From Palsa-504 sp963744575 (GTDB taxonomy: Bacteria > Actinomycetota > Actinomycetes > Streptosporangiales > Streptosporangiaceae), in the NCBI GenBank assembly GCA_963744575.1, contig CAVUUF010000007.1, positions 14,726-78,725 of the forward strand: DNA of 64,000 nucleotides, read 5' to 3'. The position numbers were made by a program, and so were the translations under genes. Each line of letters opens with the position of its first letter. Position 1 is the stretch's first letter. This document shows positions 24,774 through 34,195 of the stretch, piece by piece. The notes below the pieces were generated by a model that saw only the letters and a list, made by a program, of their open reading frames with translations, was not told the origin of the DNA and searched no databases.

Positions 24774-25391
24774 TTACCCGATCCCCGAGAGCGGCTCCTC
24801 GGACGCGGTCAGCAAGACGTGCTCGACCAGGGTGATCAGCACGTCCTTGGCCGACTCCTTGCTGCGCGCGTCACACAGGATGACCGGCAGTTCGGCCTCG
24901 AGGTCCAGCGCCATCCTGACGTCTTCCGTGTCGTACCTGCGGGCGCCGTCGAAGCAGTTCAGCGCGATGATGAAGGGTATCTGCCTGCGCTCGAAGTAGT
25001 CGATGGCGGGGAAGCTGTCGGCCAGCCGCCGGGTATCGGCGAGAACCACCGCGCCGAGCGCCCCGACGGCGAGCTCGTCCCACATGAACCAGAACCGCTC
25101 CTGGCCCGGGGTGCCGAAGAGATAGAGCACCAGATCGCTGCGCAGGCTGATCCGGCCGAAGTCCATAGCGACGGTGGTCGTGGTCTTCCGCTCGACGCCC
25201 GCCGTGCTGTCCGTACCCAGGCTGCCCTCGGTCAGCGGCTCCTCGGTACGCAGCGGCCTGATCTCGCTCACGGCGCCGACCAGGGTGGTCTTGCCCACCC
25301 CGAACCCCCCGGCCAGCAGGATCTTGATGGCACGGTGCTGGGCCGGGCTTCTCCGGTCCCCGCCGACGGGATCATAGACCCCGTAGTCCAT
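24774..25391 (-). CDS. Conservon GTP-binding protein (CvnD type)
   Basis: 205 residues. P-loop GGFGVGKTTLVG, G3 motif LFGTPGQERF and an ALNCFD segment in the G4 region identify the small GTPase of actinobacterial conservons (Ras-like, MglA-like). It acts downstream of a membrane sensor kinase. It overlaps the DUF742 gene by 20 bases, as is usual in these operons. Confidence 0.93.
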   Translation of the reverse strand: MDYGVYDPVGGDRRSPAQHRAIKILLAGGFGVGKTTLVGAVSEIRPLRTEEPLTEGSLGTDSTAGVERKTTTTVAMDFGRISLRSDLVLYLFGTPGQERFWFMWDELAVGALGAVVLADTRRLADSFPAIDYFERRQIPFIIALNCFDGARRYDTEDVRMALDLEAELPVILCDARSKESAKDVLITLVEHVLLTASEEPLSGIG

Positions 25392-25746
25392 TGAGGACCT
25401 CCCTGAGAGTGTGCGTGTCGACCCGCTCGGCCAACACGACCGGGGTGCGGATGGAGATCAGGCCGAGCTCCCGCAGGTCGGCCAGGATGATCCGGACGAC
25501 CCCGAGCGGGAGATCGACATCCGAGGCGATATCCGCGACGGTGGTCTGCGCGCGGGCGAGCGCCAGGACGCTCACGTGCTCGGGGGCCAGCGAGCCTGGC
25601 TCGGTGATCGCGGCCCGGGTGGCCGTGACGGTCGCGACGAGGTCGAACGATTCGCCGGCGTGCCTGGTCCGTCCCCGGGTCAGGGCGTAGGGCCGGACCA
25701 CGGGTCCGGCTTCGGCGTCTAGCCACCGCTCATCGTTGGACGGCAT
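25372..25746 (-). CDS. Conservon DUF742 protein (CvnC type)
   Basis: 124 residues. The DUF742 winged-helix pattern is present: VVRPYALTRGRTRHAGESFD, LALARAQTTVADIASDVDLP and LPLGVVRIILADLRELGLI. In characterised conservons this protein works with a roadblock protein and a GTPase under a sensor kinase. Here the neighbouring roadblock gene is absent: only 55 bases separate it from the kinase gene. Confidence 0.93.
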   Translation of the reverse strand: MPSNDERWLDAEAGPVVRPYALTRGRTRHAGESFDLVATVTATRAAITEPGSLAPEHVSVLALARAQTTVADIASDVDLPLGVVRIILADLRELGLISIRTPVVLAERVDTHTLREVLNGLRGL

Positions 25747-25801
25747 GGCCTCTTAACCCCAGCCGCTGAGCGCGTCCGCGCGCGTGCTGACCCGGATGTG
25801 C

Positions 25802-28660
25802 TCATGATCCATCGGAGTCCCCACGCGCCTCCTCGTCCGCGGTCGCATCGCGCCCGCCGGGACCGGGCGGCGGCTCACCCGGCAGCGGGTCCGGCGTCCG
25901 CTGCGAGCGGGCCTGTTGCCAGCCGCGCTGAAGCGCCGACATGGTCTGGCGGATCTCGGTCGGCGCCTGGCCACCGCCGGGCGATCTGGCGCTGGCCACC
26001 GTGGTCCGGCGCTGCGGCGGGTCGGCGCGCAGCTGGGGCGCCAGGCTGGCCTGCCTGACCCGGCGCGGCAGCCCCTTGACGTCGCCGTTCCAGCCCGGCT
26101 GATCGGCCGGGTCCGGTCCCGGCCCGGATTCGCCCGGCGACACCCGGAACGGCCCGGTGTCGCGGCTTAGCTCCCACGGTGGCCGGCTGGGCCGGCCGGT
26201 CGCCGGGGTCGTCGGCGTGGCCGGCCCAGGCGCGGTCCGCCCCTCGGCCGCTCCGGGCCTGTTGTGCAGCGCCCAGCCGGGGAAGGGTGCGGGCTGGTCC
26301 GCCTGCGGCGGGGACCCGGTGACCGGGAAGGGACCCGCGCCGGTCCCGGGGAACGGCGGGACGCCGCCGGATCCGGACCCCGGCGCAACTGGCCCGCCGG
26401 CCGCCTCGTCGTGCCGTTGCGGCGTGAACATGTCGAAGGTGCGATCCGGCATCGCCCCGGCACCGTCCGCCGCCTGGCCGGCGTCAGCCGGCGCACCGGG
26501 CTGATCGTGGTGGCGCCTGGGCAGTTCGTCCGGCCCGGCGTGCGGGCCGCGGTCGATCCGCTCCGGGATGATTCCCTGGGAGCGGCGCAGCGGCCCGGAG
26601 ATCCGGACCCCGGGCGCCTCGGCCAGCCCGGGCAGGCCGTCGCCGGCCTCGGTGAACGCCGGCCCGCCAAGCTCGGCCGGGGAAGCGGGAATCGACGGCG
26701 CGGCGTGGTTGCCGTTGGCGGTGAGCTGCGCCATGGCGGGCTCGGCAGGCAGCCCGGCCCGGAACGCCTCTTCCGTCACCACCAGGTGACGCGGTATCAG
26801 CACGACGGCCGAGGTGCCGCCGTAGGGAGAGGCCCTCAGCGTCACCTTGACCCCGTGCCGCTTGGCCAGCTGGCTCACCACGAACAGGCCGAGCTGCTCG
26901 CTGTCGGACGGGTTGAATTCCGGCGGGCTGGCCAGCCGCTCGTTGAGCTCGGCCTGCCGCGCCGGGCTCATCCCGAGCCCGCGGTCCTCGACCTCGATCG
27001 CGAACCCGTTGGCGACGGTGTCCCCGGACACCCGTACCGACGTATACGGCGGCGAGAGCGTGGTGGCGTTCTCGATGAGCTCGGCCAGCAGGTGGATGAC
27101 GTCCGCGACGGCGGAGCCGGTCAGCGCGGCCCGGCTCCGGGTGGCGACCGACACGCGCGCGTAGTCCTCGATCTCGGCGATGGCGCCGCGCATGACGTCG
27201 ACCATCCGGACCGGGCTGCTCCAGGCCCGGCCCGGCGCCGCGCCGGCCAGGATGACCAGGCCTTCCGCGTGACGGCGCATGCGTGTCGTCAGGTGATCCA
27301 GGCGGAACAGGTCGTCCAGCGCCTCCGGGTCGGTGGCCCGCCGTTCCATCTGGTCCAGCAGGGTCAGCTGGCGGTGCAGCAGCGACTGGCTGCGCCGGGC
27401 CAGGCTGCGGAACACGTCGTTGAGGCCCTGCCGGAGCCGGGACTCCTCCACCGCGGCCCGGATGGCGGTCTGCCGGACCAGGTCGAACGCCTGCCCCACC
27501 CGGCCGATCTCGTCGCCGCCGACGCGCAGCGCCGGTGCCTCGGCGTTCACGTCGACGTTCTCGCCGCGCCTGAGCCTGCTGACGACGTCGGGCAGCTGAA
27601 CCTCGGCGAGCTGGAGGGCGTTGCGCTCCAGGCCGCCCAGGCGGCGGATGATGCTCCGCCCGACCAGGATGGTCACCACGATGGTGAGCAGCAGCCCGGC
27701 CAGGCCGATGGCGCCGGTGATGAATACCCGGTTCCTCGCGTCGCTGGCGATCTGCCGGTCGGCGGCCAGCTGGTTGGCCGCGACGTTGACGCCGCCGGTG
27801 AAGTACTGGCCGAGCAGCTGCCCGGCCAGCTCCGGCCACTGACTGGCGGTGATCGGCAGCGCGGCCACGGGGGTGCCGGCTGATACCGCCCCCTCGATCT
27901 GAGCCAGCTGCGCCTGGGCGGCGTTGTTCACGGCCTTGTTGTAGCTGGCCTGGTTGGCCGGATCCAGGATGGCATCCGCGTCCACCAGGTATCCCTGCCG
28001 GTTGGCGACCATCTCGGCGAACGCGGCCCGGTCGGCCTGAGTGATCCGCTGGCCGGCCAGCACCCCGGACAGCAGCGCGTACTCCTGGGACAGCGCCTCG
28101 TGGGCCGACACCAAGGCGATCAGCCCGAGGCCCTGGCTGGCCGCGGTGGCGTTGGTCAGGCTGTCGGCCTCGGCCAGGAACAGCTTGGGTTCGCTCTGGA
28201 TGCCCTGGCTGTAAGCCCCGAGCGCCTGCAGCGGGCTGAGCAACTGGTTGGCAACGGCCCCGCGGAGCTGCGGCAGGTTGGCCAGCCCGGCGGTGACGGT
28301 CCTGATCCCGTCTGCTTCGGCGGCGTTCTCGCTGTTCTTGGTGCCTGGGGAGTTCAGGGCGGCGAGGAAGTCCGGCTGGTCGGCGTTGGTCGCCTTGACG
28401 GCCGCCTGGTAGGCCGCCAGATTGGCCGGCGTGGGCTGGAACAGGTAGACCACCGCGGCGGCGCGTTCGTCCTGCAAGAACCGGACGAAGTTGGCCGTGG
28501 GCAGCGAGGTGGCGTTGATCAGGTCAGGTGCCCGGTCCAGGTTGACGACGTTGTTGATGGACGTGCCGGCCACGTAGGCGAGCAGCCCGACCATGGCGAT
28601 GAGCGGGATCGCCACGAGAAAATATATTCGGAGCCTGATGGATCGACCGCGCGATCCCAT
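25802..28660 (-). CDS. Nitrate/nitrite-sensor-like histidine kinase (CvnA type)
   Basis: 952 residues. An N-terminal helix (LVAIPLIAMVGLLAYVAG), a ~290-residue extracellular NIT-type helical sensor, a second helix (FITGAIGLAGLLLTIVVTILVG) and a HAMP segment lead to the cytoplasmic kinase core. The ATPase N-box is HLLAELIENATTLSPP and the G-boxes are VEDRGLGM and SEQLGLFVVSQLAKRHG. The C-terminal ~300 residues are Pro/Gly/Arg-rich and disordered. It is the membrane sensor of the conservon with the two genes downstream. Confidence 0.92.
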   Translation of the reverse strand: MGSRGRSIRLRIYFLVAIPLIAMVGLLAYVAGTSINNVVNLDRAPDLINATSLPTANFVRFLQDERAAAVVYLFQPTPANLAAYQAAVKATNADQPDFLAALNSPGTKNSENAAEADGIRTVTAGLANLPQLRGAVANQLLSPLQALGAYSQGIQSEPKLFLAEADSLTNATAASQGLGLIALVSAHEALSQEYALLSGVLAGQRITQADRAAFAEMVANRQGYLVDADAILDPANQASYNKAVNNAAQAQLAQIEGAVSAGTPVAALPITASQWPELAGQLLGQYFTGGVNVAANQLAADRQIASDARNRVFITGAIGLAGLLLTIVVTILVGRSIIRRLGGLERNALQLAEVQLPDVVSRLRRGENVDVNAEAPALRVGGDEIGRVGQAFDLVRQTAIRAAVEESRLRQGLNDVFRSLARRSQSLLHRQLTLLDQMERRATDPEALDDLFRLDHLTTRMRRHAEGLVILAGAAPGRAWSSPVRMVDVMRGAIAEIEDYARVSVATRSRAALTGSAVADVIHLLAELIENATTLSPPYTSVRVSGDTVANGFAIEVEDRGLGMSPARQAELNERLASPPEFNPSDSEQLGLFVVSQLAKRHGVKVTLRASPYGGTSAVVLIPRHLVVTEEAFRAGLPAEPAMAQLTANGNHAAPSIPASPAELGGPAFTEAGDGLPGLAEAPGVRISGPLRRSQGIIPERIDRGPHAGPDELPRRHHDQPGAPADAGQAADGAGAMPDRTFDMFTPQRHDEAAGGPVAPGSGSGGVPPFPGTGAGPFPVTGSPPQADQPAPFPGWALHNRPGAAEGRTAPGPATPTTPATGRPSRPPWELSRDTGPFRVSPGESGPGPDPADQPGWNGDVKGLPRRVRQASLAPQLRADPPQRRTTVASARSPGGGQAPTEIRQTMSALQRGWQQARSQRTPDPLPGEPPPGPGGRDATADEEARGDSDGS

Positions 28661-28906
28661 GGCACTCCCATTATTCAGAGGCGTGGATATGAGTTGCTCC
28701 CCGTCGCACCCGGCTAACGGTCAAGACGGCCAGAATAGCCCATAACAGGCATGGTCCGGAGCCAAAGAACGATATATGCTCCGGCCCGGCTATGCGCTTT
28801 CCGCAAAAGCCTGCAATCCCACGTTATCGCAGCTAGCGGCGCCTAATGACTCCTGGTACCTGGAGTGCCGCGCTCCGCGTTCCCTGCTTTTGTCGGCGTA
28901 ACCGCC

Positions 28907-28912
28907 TACTCT
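28907..28912 (+). promoter_or_regulatory. -10 box TACTCT giving a leaderless pcrA mRNA
   Basis: TACTCT ends six bases before the GTG start of the helicase gene, with no Shine-Dalgarno between. The 258-base region 28661-28918 is a divergent promoter region with no gene. Confidence 0.5.
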
Positions 28913-28918
28913 ATGTAG

Positions 28919-31180
28919 GTGGCCGCCCTCGCGATAGACGCCCTTCTTGACGGACTCAATCCGGAGCAGCGCGCTGCCGTCGTGCACGAGGGCGGTCCGC
29001 TGCTCATCGTGGCCGGCGCGGGTTCGGGGAAGACCCGCGTGCTCACGCACCGGATCGCGTACCTGCTCGCCGCGCGGGATGTGGCGCCGCAGGAGATCCT
29101 GGCCATTACCTTCACCAACAAGGCGGCGGACGAGATGGCCGCCCGCGTCGCCGCGCTGGTCGGCCCGCGCGCCCGGGCCATGTGGGTGATGACCTTCCAT
29201 TCGGCCTGCGTGCGCATCCTGCGCCGGGAGGCCAGGCGGTTCGGCTACCCCTCCTCGTTCTCCATCTACGACCAGGCCGACTCGCAGCGGCTGATGGCGC
29301 TGACCTGCCGCGAGCTGGAACTCGACGCCAAGCAGTACCCGCCGAAGGCGATGGCCGCCCAGGTGTCGAACCTGAAGAACGAGCTGATCGATCACGAGAC
29401 CTACGCCGCCCGGGCGCGGACCGCACGGGAGAAGGCCCTGGCCGAGGCCTATGCCGAGTACCAGCGCCGGCTGCTGACGGCCGGCGCGATGGACTTCGAC
29501 GACCTGATCATGGTCACCGTCAACCTCCTCCAGGCCCTGCCCGAGGTGGCCGAACTGTACCGCCGCCGGTTCCGGCATGTGCTGGTGGACGAGTACCAGG
29601 ACACCAACCACGCGCAGTACGTCCTGGTCAGGGAGCTGGTCTCGGGTGGGGGCCCGCTTTTTTCCCGAACGGAGCGGGCTGACGAGCCCGGCCAACCGCT
29701 CGAGCCCGCCGAGCTGTGCGTGGTGGGGGACGCGGACCAGTCGATCTACGCTTTCCGCGGCGCGACCATCCGCAACATCGTGGAGTTCGAGCAGGACTAC
29801 CCGGACGCGAGGGTCATCCTGCTGGAGCAGAACTACCGCTCCACCCAGAACATCCTGGCCGCCGCCAACGCCGTGGTCTCCAGGAACCAGGGCCGCAAGC
29901 CCAAGAACCTGTGGTCCGCCCAGGGCGCGGGCCCGCCGATCGTCGGATACGTGGCCGACAGCGAGCACGACGAGGCCGCGTTCGTGGCCGAGGAAGTGGA
30001 CCGGCTCACCGACGCGGGGCAGGCGAATCCCGGCCAGGTGGCGGTGTTCTACCGGACCAACGCACAGTCCCGGGTCTTCGAGGAAGTGTTCATCCGGGTC
30101 GGGCTGCCGTACCGGGTGGTGGGCGGAGTGCGCTTCTACGAGCGGCGCGAGGTCCGCGACCTGCTCGCCTACCTGAGGCTGATCGCCAACCCGGCGGACG
30201 AGGTGTCGCTGCGGCGAGTGCTGAACGTGCCCAAGCGCGGCATCGGCGACCGGGCCGAGGAGTACGTGGCCGCGTTCGCCCAGCGGGAGCGGATGACGTT
30301 CGCCGAGGCGCTGGCCCGCCCGGCCGACGTGCCGGGGCTCGCGGCGCGGTCGGCCAGCGCGATCGAGGGGTTCAACACGCTGATCGGGGAGCTGCGGGAA
30401 CTGTCCGGGGAGGTGCCGGCGGCCGAGCTCACCGAGGCGGTGCTCGACCGTACCGGGTACATCGAGGCGCTGGAGGCCTCGTCCGACCTGCAGGACGCCA
30501 GCCGGGTGGAGAACCTGGAGGAACTCGTGTCGGTGGCGCGCGAGTTCGACGGCGCGCACGAGGAGGGGACGCTGGCGGAGTTCCTCGAGCAGGTGTCCCT
30601 GGTCGCCGACGCCGACGAGATCCCCGAGGGGGAGGAACACGGCGGCATGGTTACGATGATGACCCTGCACACGGCCAAGGGCCTGGAGTTTCCCGTGGTG
30701 TTCCTGACCGGGATGGAAGAAGAGGTGTTCCCGCACCAGCGCTCGCTGACCAACGCGCAGGAACTGGAAGAGGAGCGCAGGCTGGCCTATGTCGGCATCA
30801 CCCGGGCCGAAGAGCGCCTCTACCTGACCCGGGCCCTGTCGCGGAACTGGTGGGGCCGTCCCTCCTTCCACAAGCAGTCGAGGTTCCTCACCGAAATCCC
30901 GGCCGATCTCATCGAGTGGCGCCGCGACGTGACGGCCGCGGTGGCGGCGGTCACGCCCGCGCAGGAGCGGATGGCGCGGCGGCCAGGTGCCCGGTCACCG
31001 GGGAACCGGCCGGTGCCGGCGCTGTCGCCCGGGGACATGGTGACCCACGACAAGTTCGGCCTCGGCACCGTGGTGTCCACCGACGGCCATGGCGACCAGG
31101 CCGAGGCGAAGATCGACTTCGGTGCCGACTATGGCGTCAAGCACCTGGTGCTGCGTTACGCACCGCTGGAGAAGTTGTAG
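28919..31180 (+). CDS. pcrA: UvrD/PcrA-type superfamily 1 DNA helicase
   Basis: 753 residues. Motif I is VAGAGSGKTRVL, motif Ia ITFTNKAADEM, motif II VDEYQDTN, motif III VVGDADQSIYAFRGA, motif IV ILLEQNYRST, motif V TLHTAKGLEFPVVF and motif VI YVGITRAEERLYL. The C-terminal tail (HDKFGLGTVVSTDG to APLEKL) is the Tudor-like RNA polymerase-binding domain of PcrA. It functions in excision repair and replication restart. A short acidic insert lies between motifs II and III (about residues 241-262). Its 3' end overlaps the convergent gene by 25 bases. Confidence 0.95.
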   Translation: MAALAIDALLDGLNPEQRAAVVHEGGPLLIVAGAGSGKTRVLTHRIAYLLAARDVAPQEILAITFTNKAADEMAARVAALVGPRARAMWVMTFHSACVRILRREARRFGYPSSFSIYDQADSQRLMALTCRELELDAKQYPPKAMAAQVSNLKNELIDHETYAARARTAREKALAEAYAEYQRRLLTAGAMDFDDLIMVTVNLLQALPEVAELYRRRFRHVLVDEYQDTNHAQYVLVRELVSGGGPLFSRTERADEPGQPLEPAELCVVGDADQSIYAFRGATIRNIVEFEQDYPDARVILLEQNYRSTQNILAAANAVVSRNQGRKPKNLWSAQGAGPPIVGYVADSEHDEAAFVAEEVDRLTDAGQANPGQVAVFYRTNAQSRVFEEVFIRVGLPYRVVGGVRFYERREVRDLLAYLRLIANPADEVSLRRVLNVPKRGIGDRAEEYVAAFAQRERMTFAEALARPADVPGLAARSASAIEGFNTLIGELRELSGEVPAAELTEAVLDRTGYIEALEASSDLQDASRVENLEELVSVAREFDGAHEEGTLAEFLEQVSLVADADEIPEGEEHGGMVTMMTLHTAKGLEFPVVFLTGMEEEVFPHQRSLTNAQELEEERRLAYVGITRAEERLYLTRALSRNWWGRPSFHKQSRFLTEIPADLIEWRRDVTAAVAAVTPAQERMARRPGARSPGNRPVPALSPGDMVTHDKFGLGTVVSTDGHGDQAEAKIDFGADYGVKHLVLRYAPLEKL

Positions 31181-32553
31181 GGCCCGGGTCCGAGCCGGGG
31201 ACCGGTGGCCCGCGCGCCTGGGCCGGTGGCCCGGCCGCCCCACACCCTGGTGGGGTTGGCAGCCCCCGGGTACCTGGACTCCGCCGGGGCTTCTCCGGTT
31301 CCCCGCGGCCGCCGGGTGGGCCGGGGCGGACCGGTCGGGCCGGCCTCGCCCGTCGCGGGCCGGCGGCCGGTCCGGTCGGGGCTGCCGGCCGGAGGCGGCC
31401 AGTCCCGGTCGCGTCCCGGCGGCTTGTCCCGGCGGCCCCGGCGCCAGAGGAACCAGCGGACGGCGGCGATCGCGCCGGCCAGCACGGTGGCCAGCACCAT
31501 CGCGAAGAAGCCGTCGGCGATCCACTGCGCCGCGGCGATGGCCAGCGCGGTCCGGGACAAGCCGGCCGACCGCTCGAAGATGATGCCGCTGGTCAACGCG
31601 GCCACCAGGTAAGAAAGCACCGGGACCGGGACGATCATCCAGCCGGCCCTGGGCCGGACGGCAAAGCCGGCCGCCACCGTGCCGGCCACCACGAAAAGCT
31701 GTAGCAGGTGACCGGGCTGGGTCCTGGTCGCCATCGTGGCGACGGCGCCGATGGCCGCGCTGGCGACGATGATGCAGACCCCGAGGCCGCCCTGCCACGT
31801 GCCCCATCGTCCCGGCCCGCGCGACCGCGGGGACGTACGCCGCCTGCGGCCATCCCGCGCCGCCCCGTCCCACGCCGCCCCGTCCCGTGCCGCGCCGTCC
31901 CGCCTGTCGCCGCCCTGAGCGGGCATCCGGCGGGTCTGCGGACCCGTTTCCTGACCGCCGCGCCCGGCCAGAGATCCCTGGCCGCCGCGCCCGGCCGGAG
32001 GGCCCTGGTCCCGCCCCCTCCCGGCGCGAGGTACCTGGTCGCCCCGCCCGGCGCGAAGTGCCTGCTCCCGCCCGCTCCCGCCGGGCTCAGGCCGGCCGGG
32101 GTTGCGACCGTCCCAGCCCGGCGCGCGGCCGTCCCAGGCGAGATCCCGCCGCCGGGGATCCGCCCCACCGGGATCCGGCCCGCGGGGATCCGGCCCGCGG
32201 GGATCCGGTCCGCGGGGATCCGGCCCGCGGGGATCTAGCCCGCGCCAGTCCGGCCCACCGGGATCCGGCCCGCGCCGGTCCGGCCCGCCGGGATCTAGCC
32301 CGCGCCAGTCCGGCCCGCGCTCGCCGCGCCCCGAAACGCCGCGCCCGGAAACGTCGCGCCCGGAAACGTCGCGCCCGGAATCGCCGCGCTCGGAATCGCC
32401 CCGCGCGGCATCACGGCCGGACGGCCAGGCCCCGGTGGCAGGCGGCCGCGGATGGCCCGGCGGAGGCCAGGGGTCGCGGCCGCGCGGCGTGGCGCCGGGC
32501 TGGCCGCCGTACGGCCTGCTCGGGCGTGGTTCGCGCCATGATTGGTCGCTCAT
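31156..32553 (-). CDS. Membrane protein with repeat-rich arginine/glycine N-terminus (DUF6542-like)
   Basis: 465 residues. The first ~240 are a low-complexity Arg/Gly/Pro/Asp region with 5-residue repeats (DPRGP, GRDVS) encoded by 15-bp DNA repeats. Four hydrophobic helices follow (from GGLGVCIIVASAAIGAV to VLATVLAGAIAAVRWFLW), then another basic, disordered tail. The helix region resembles DUF6542, though I am not certain. The function is unknown. The tail overlaps the pcrA 3' end on the opposite strand. Confidence 0.7.
   Translation of the reverse strand: MSDQSWREPRPSRPYGGQPGATPRGRDPWPPPGHPRPPATGAWPSGRDAARGDSERGDSGRDVSGRDVSGRGVSGRGERGPDWRGLDPGGPDRRGPDPGGPDWRGLDPRGPDPRGPDPRGPDPRGPDPGGADPRRRDLAWDGRAPGWDGRNPGRPEPGGSGREQALRAGRGDQVPRAGRGRDQGPPAGRGGQGSLAGRGGQETGPQTRRMPAQGGDRRDGAARDGAAWDGAARDGRRRRTSPRSRGPGRWGTWQGGLGVCIIVASAAIGAVATMATRTQPGHLLQLFVVAGTVAAGFAVRPRAGWMIVPVPVLSYLVAALTSGIIFERSAGLSRTALAIAAAQWIADGFFAMVLATVLAGAIAAVRWFLWRRGRRDKPPGRDRDWPPPAGSPDRTGRRPATGEAGPTGPPRPTRRPRGTGEAPAESRYPGAANPTRVWGGRATGPGARATGPRLGPGPYNFSSGA
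32153..32325. repeat. 15-bp tandem repeats (GGGATCCGGCCCGCG type)
   Basis: About ten imperfect copies with an exact 15-base period (GGATC at 32156, 32171, 32186, 32201, 32216, 32231 and on). They encode five-residue DPRGP-like repeats of the minus-strand membrane protein, so copy-number change keeps its frame. Confidence 0.9.
32331..32400. repeat. Second 15-bp tandem repeat (CGGAAACGTCGCGCC type)
   Basis: Four to five near-identical 15-base copies, encoding the GRDVS-type repeats near the N-terminus of the same membrane protein. Confidence 0.9.
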
Positions 32554-32655
32554 ATGTGCTTCGGATGTTAGTCGTTGCGCCTTGGTAACGGGTACGTGAA
32601 GGTAGGCTTCGACGAACGGTATCGATCCGGAGCTGGGACTGCTGAGGAAAATGCC

Positions 32656-34188
32656 ATGGTTAGGCCAGGCTCTTCGGCCCCGTTGTGGGGTGCCGCCGGA
32701 AAGGCCGGGTATGCCCTAAGCTGCGTGGCCGCGGCTCTGGTCCTGGCGATAAGCGGCTTTTCCTATTTCGTCGTGCACGACGTGAGCAGCATCGGTGGCT
32801 CGCACGCGATCCTGTCCGGCCCGTCCATCGGCGCGCAGAATATCCTGCTGATGGGCCTGGAGAGCCGCACCGACTGGAACGGCAACATCCTGCCGGACGA
32901 CATTCTCAGGGCGCTGCACGCCGGGAGCAGGCAGGGCGTCGAGAACGAGGGGGTCGGCGGGAACGCCACCAACACGCTGATCCTGATCCACATCCCGGCC
33001 GGCGGGAAGAAGGCGGTCGGCTTCTCGATCCCGCGGGACGACTGGGTCACCTTCCCGGCGACGTACGACGGACAGACCCAGGGCAAGATCGACCAGGCCT
33101 ACGGAGACGCCCTGGCCGAAAAGGAGTCCCAGCTCAGGCAGCAGGATCCGGGCATGAGCCAGAACCAGGTGGCCTTCCAGGGCAACGAGGCCGGCCGCGC
33201 CGCCGCGGTGGCCACGGTGGAGTCGCTCACCGGGGTGCACGTCGACCACTTCGCCGAGGTCAACCTGGACGGGTTCTACGAGCTCGCGAAGGTCCTCGGC
33301 GGCGTGGAGGTCTGTCTCAACCACCCGGTCGCGTACGACTCCTACTCTGGCTTCTATGCCCATCGGGCCGGCTATCAGCATCTCAACGCCCAGATGGCGC
33401 TGGCGTTCGTCCGCCAGCGGCACGGGCTGCTCAATGGCGACCTGGACCGCACGCACCGCCAGCAGGCGTTCCTCAACTCGGTCATGCAGCAGCTGCGCAC
33501 CGAGGGCGTGCTCAGCGACCTGACCAAGATCAATGACCTGCTGTCGGTGGCCCGGCAGTACGTGATCACCGACGCCGGCTGGAACCTGCTCGACTTCGCC
33601 AGCCAGATGCGCAGCCTGACCAGCGGCAACCTGACCTTCCGCACGCTGAAGATCGCGGGTTACGAGACCATCGACGGGCAGGACGCCAACCAGGTCGACC
33701 CCGCCTACATCAAGCAGATCGTGCACGAGACGTTCTACCCGACGCCAGGCACCCCGGCCTCGTCCAGCTCCACGCCCGCCAGCACCTCCGCGGCCAGTAA
33801 AGCGGACGCCGCCAAGACCACCGTGGACGTCCTCAACGGCGGCAGCACCCCGGGCCTGGCCGGGCAGGTCTCGGCCGCCCTGGTCAAGGACGGGTACCGG
33901 GCCGGGCAGATCGGAAATACCGGCGCGCTGACCACGACCGAAGTCCTCTACGGCTCCGGCTCGGCGGCGAGCGCCAGCAAGATCGCCTCGCTGTTCGGCG
34001 TCACCGCGACCGCGGGAACCGCGGTGCCGGCCGGGCGCGTCGAGGTCATGCTCGGCGGCAACGCCACCGTGCCGAGCGCAAGCGCCAGCGGCACGCCGTC
34101 CGCCTCGAGTCCGGCGGTGCCCCTCCCCACCACCGGCGCCCAGGGCGGCGCGGTCACCGCGAAGAACGGAATCCCCTGCGTTGACTGA
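32656..34188 (+). CDS. LytR-CpsA-Psr (LCP) family wall glycopolymer ligase
   Basis: 510 residues from ATG 32656 (TGAGGA seven bases upstream). One N-terminal transmembrane helix precedes the LCP domain: NILLMGLESRTD, TNTLILIHIPAG, VGFSIPRDDWV, DHFAEVNLDGFYELAKVLGGVEVCL and ALAFVRQRHGLLNGDLDRTHRQQ, which hold the arginines and aspartates that bind the pyrophosphate lipid. A Ser/Thr/Ala linker leads to a LytR_C domain (VDVLNGGSTPGLAGQVSAAL). It probably attaches teichoic-acid-like or arabinogalactan-like polymers to peptidoglycan. Confidence 0.92.
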   Translation: MVRPGSSAPLWGAAGKAGYALSCVAAALVLAISGFSYFVVHDVSSIGGSHAILSGPSIGAQNILLMGLESRTDWNGNILPDDILRALHAGSRQGVENEGVGGNATNTLILIHIPAGGKKAVGFSIPRDDWVTFPATYDGQTQGKIDQAYGDALAEKESQLRQQDPGMSQNQVAFQGNEAGRAAAVATVESLTGVHVDHFAEVNLDGFYELAKVLGGVEVCLNHPVAYDSYSGFYAHRAGYQHLNAQMALAFVRQRHGLLNGDLDRTHRQQAFLNSVMQQLRTEGVLSDLTKINDLLSVARQYVITDAGWNLLDFASQMRSLTSGNLTFRTLKIAGYETIDGQDANQVDPAYIKQIVHETFYPTPGTPASSSSTPASTSAASKADAAKTTVDVLNGGSTPGLAGQVSAALVKDGYRAGQIGNTGALTTTEVLYGSGSAASASKIASLFGVTATAGTAVPAGRVEVMLGGNATVPSASASGTPSASSPAVPLPTTGAQGGAVTAKNGIPCVD

Positions 34189-34195
34189 GCGAGCG

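Noticed and set aside
28790..30871. 693-residue minus-strand frame opposite pcrA
   Set aside because: Shadow frame. All helicase motifs are on the plus strand.
32153..32400. CRISPR-like regular repeats
   Set aside because: The 15-base units are contiguous with no unique spacers and encode protein repeats; no cas genes are present.
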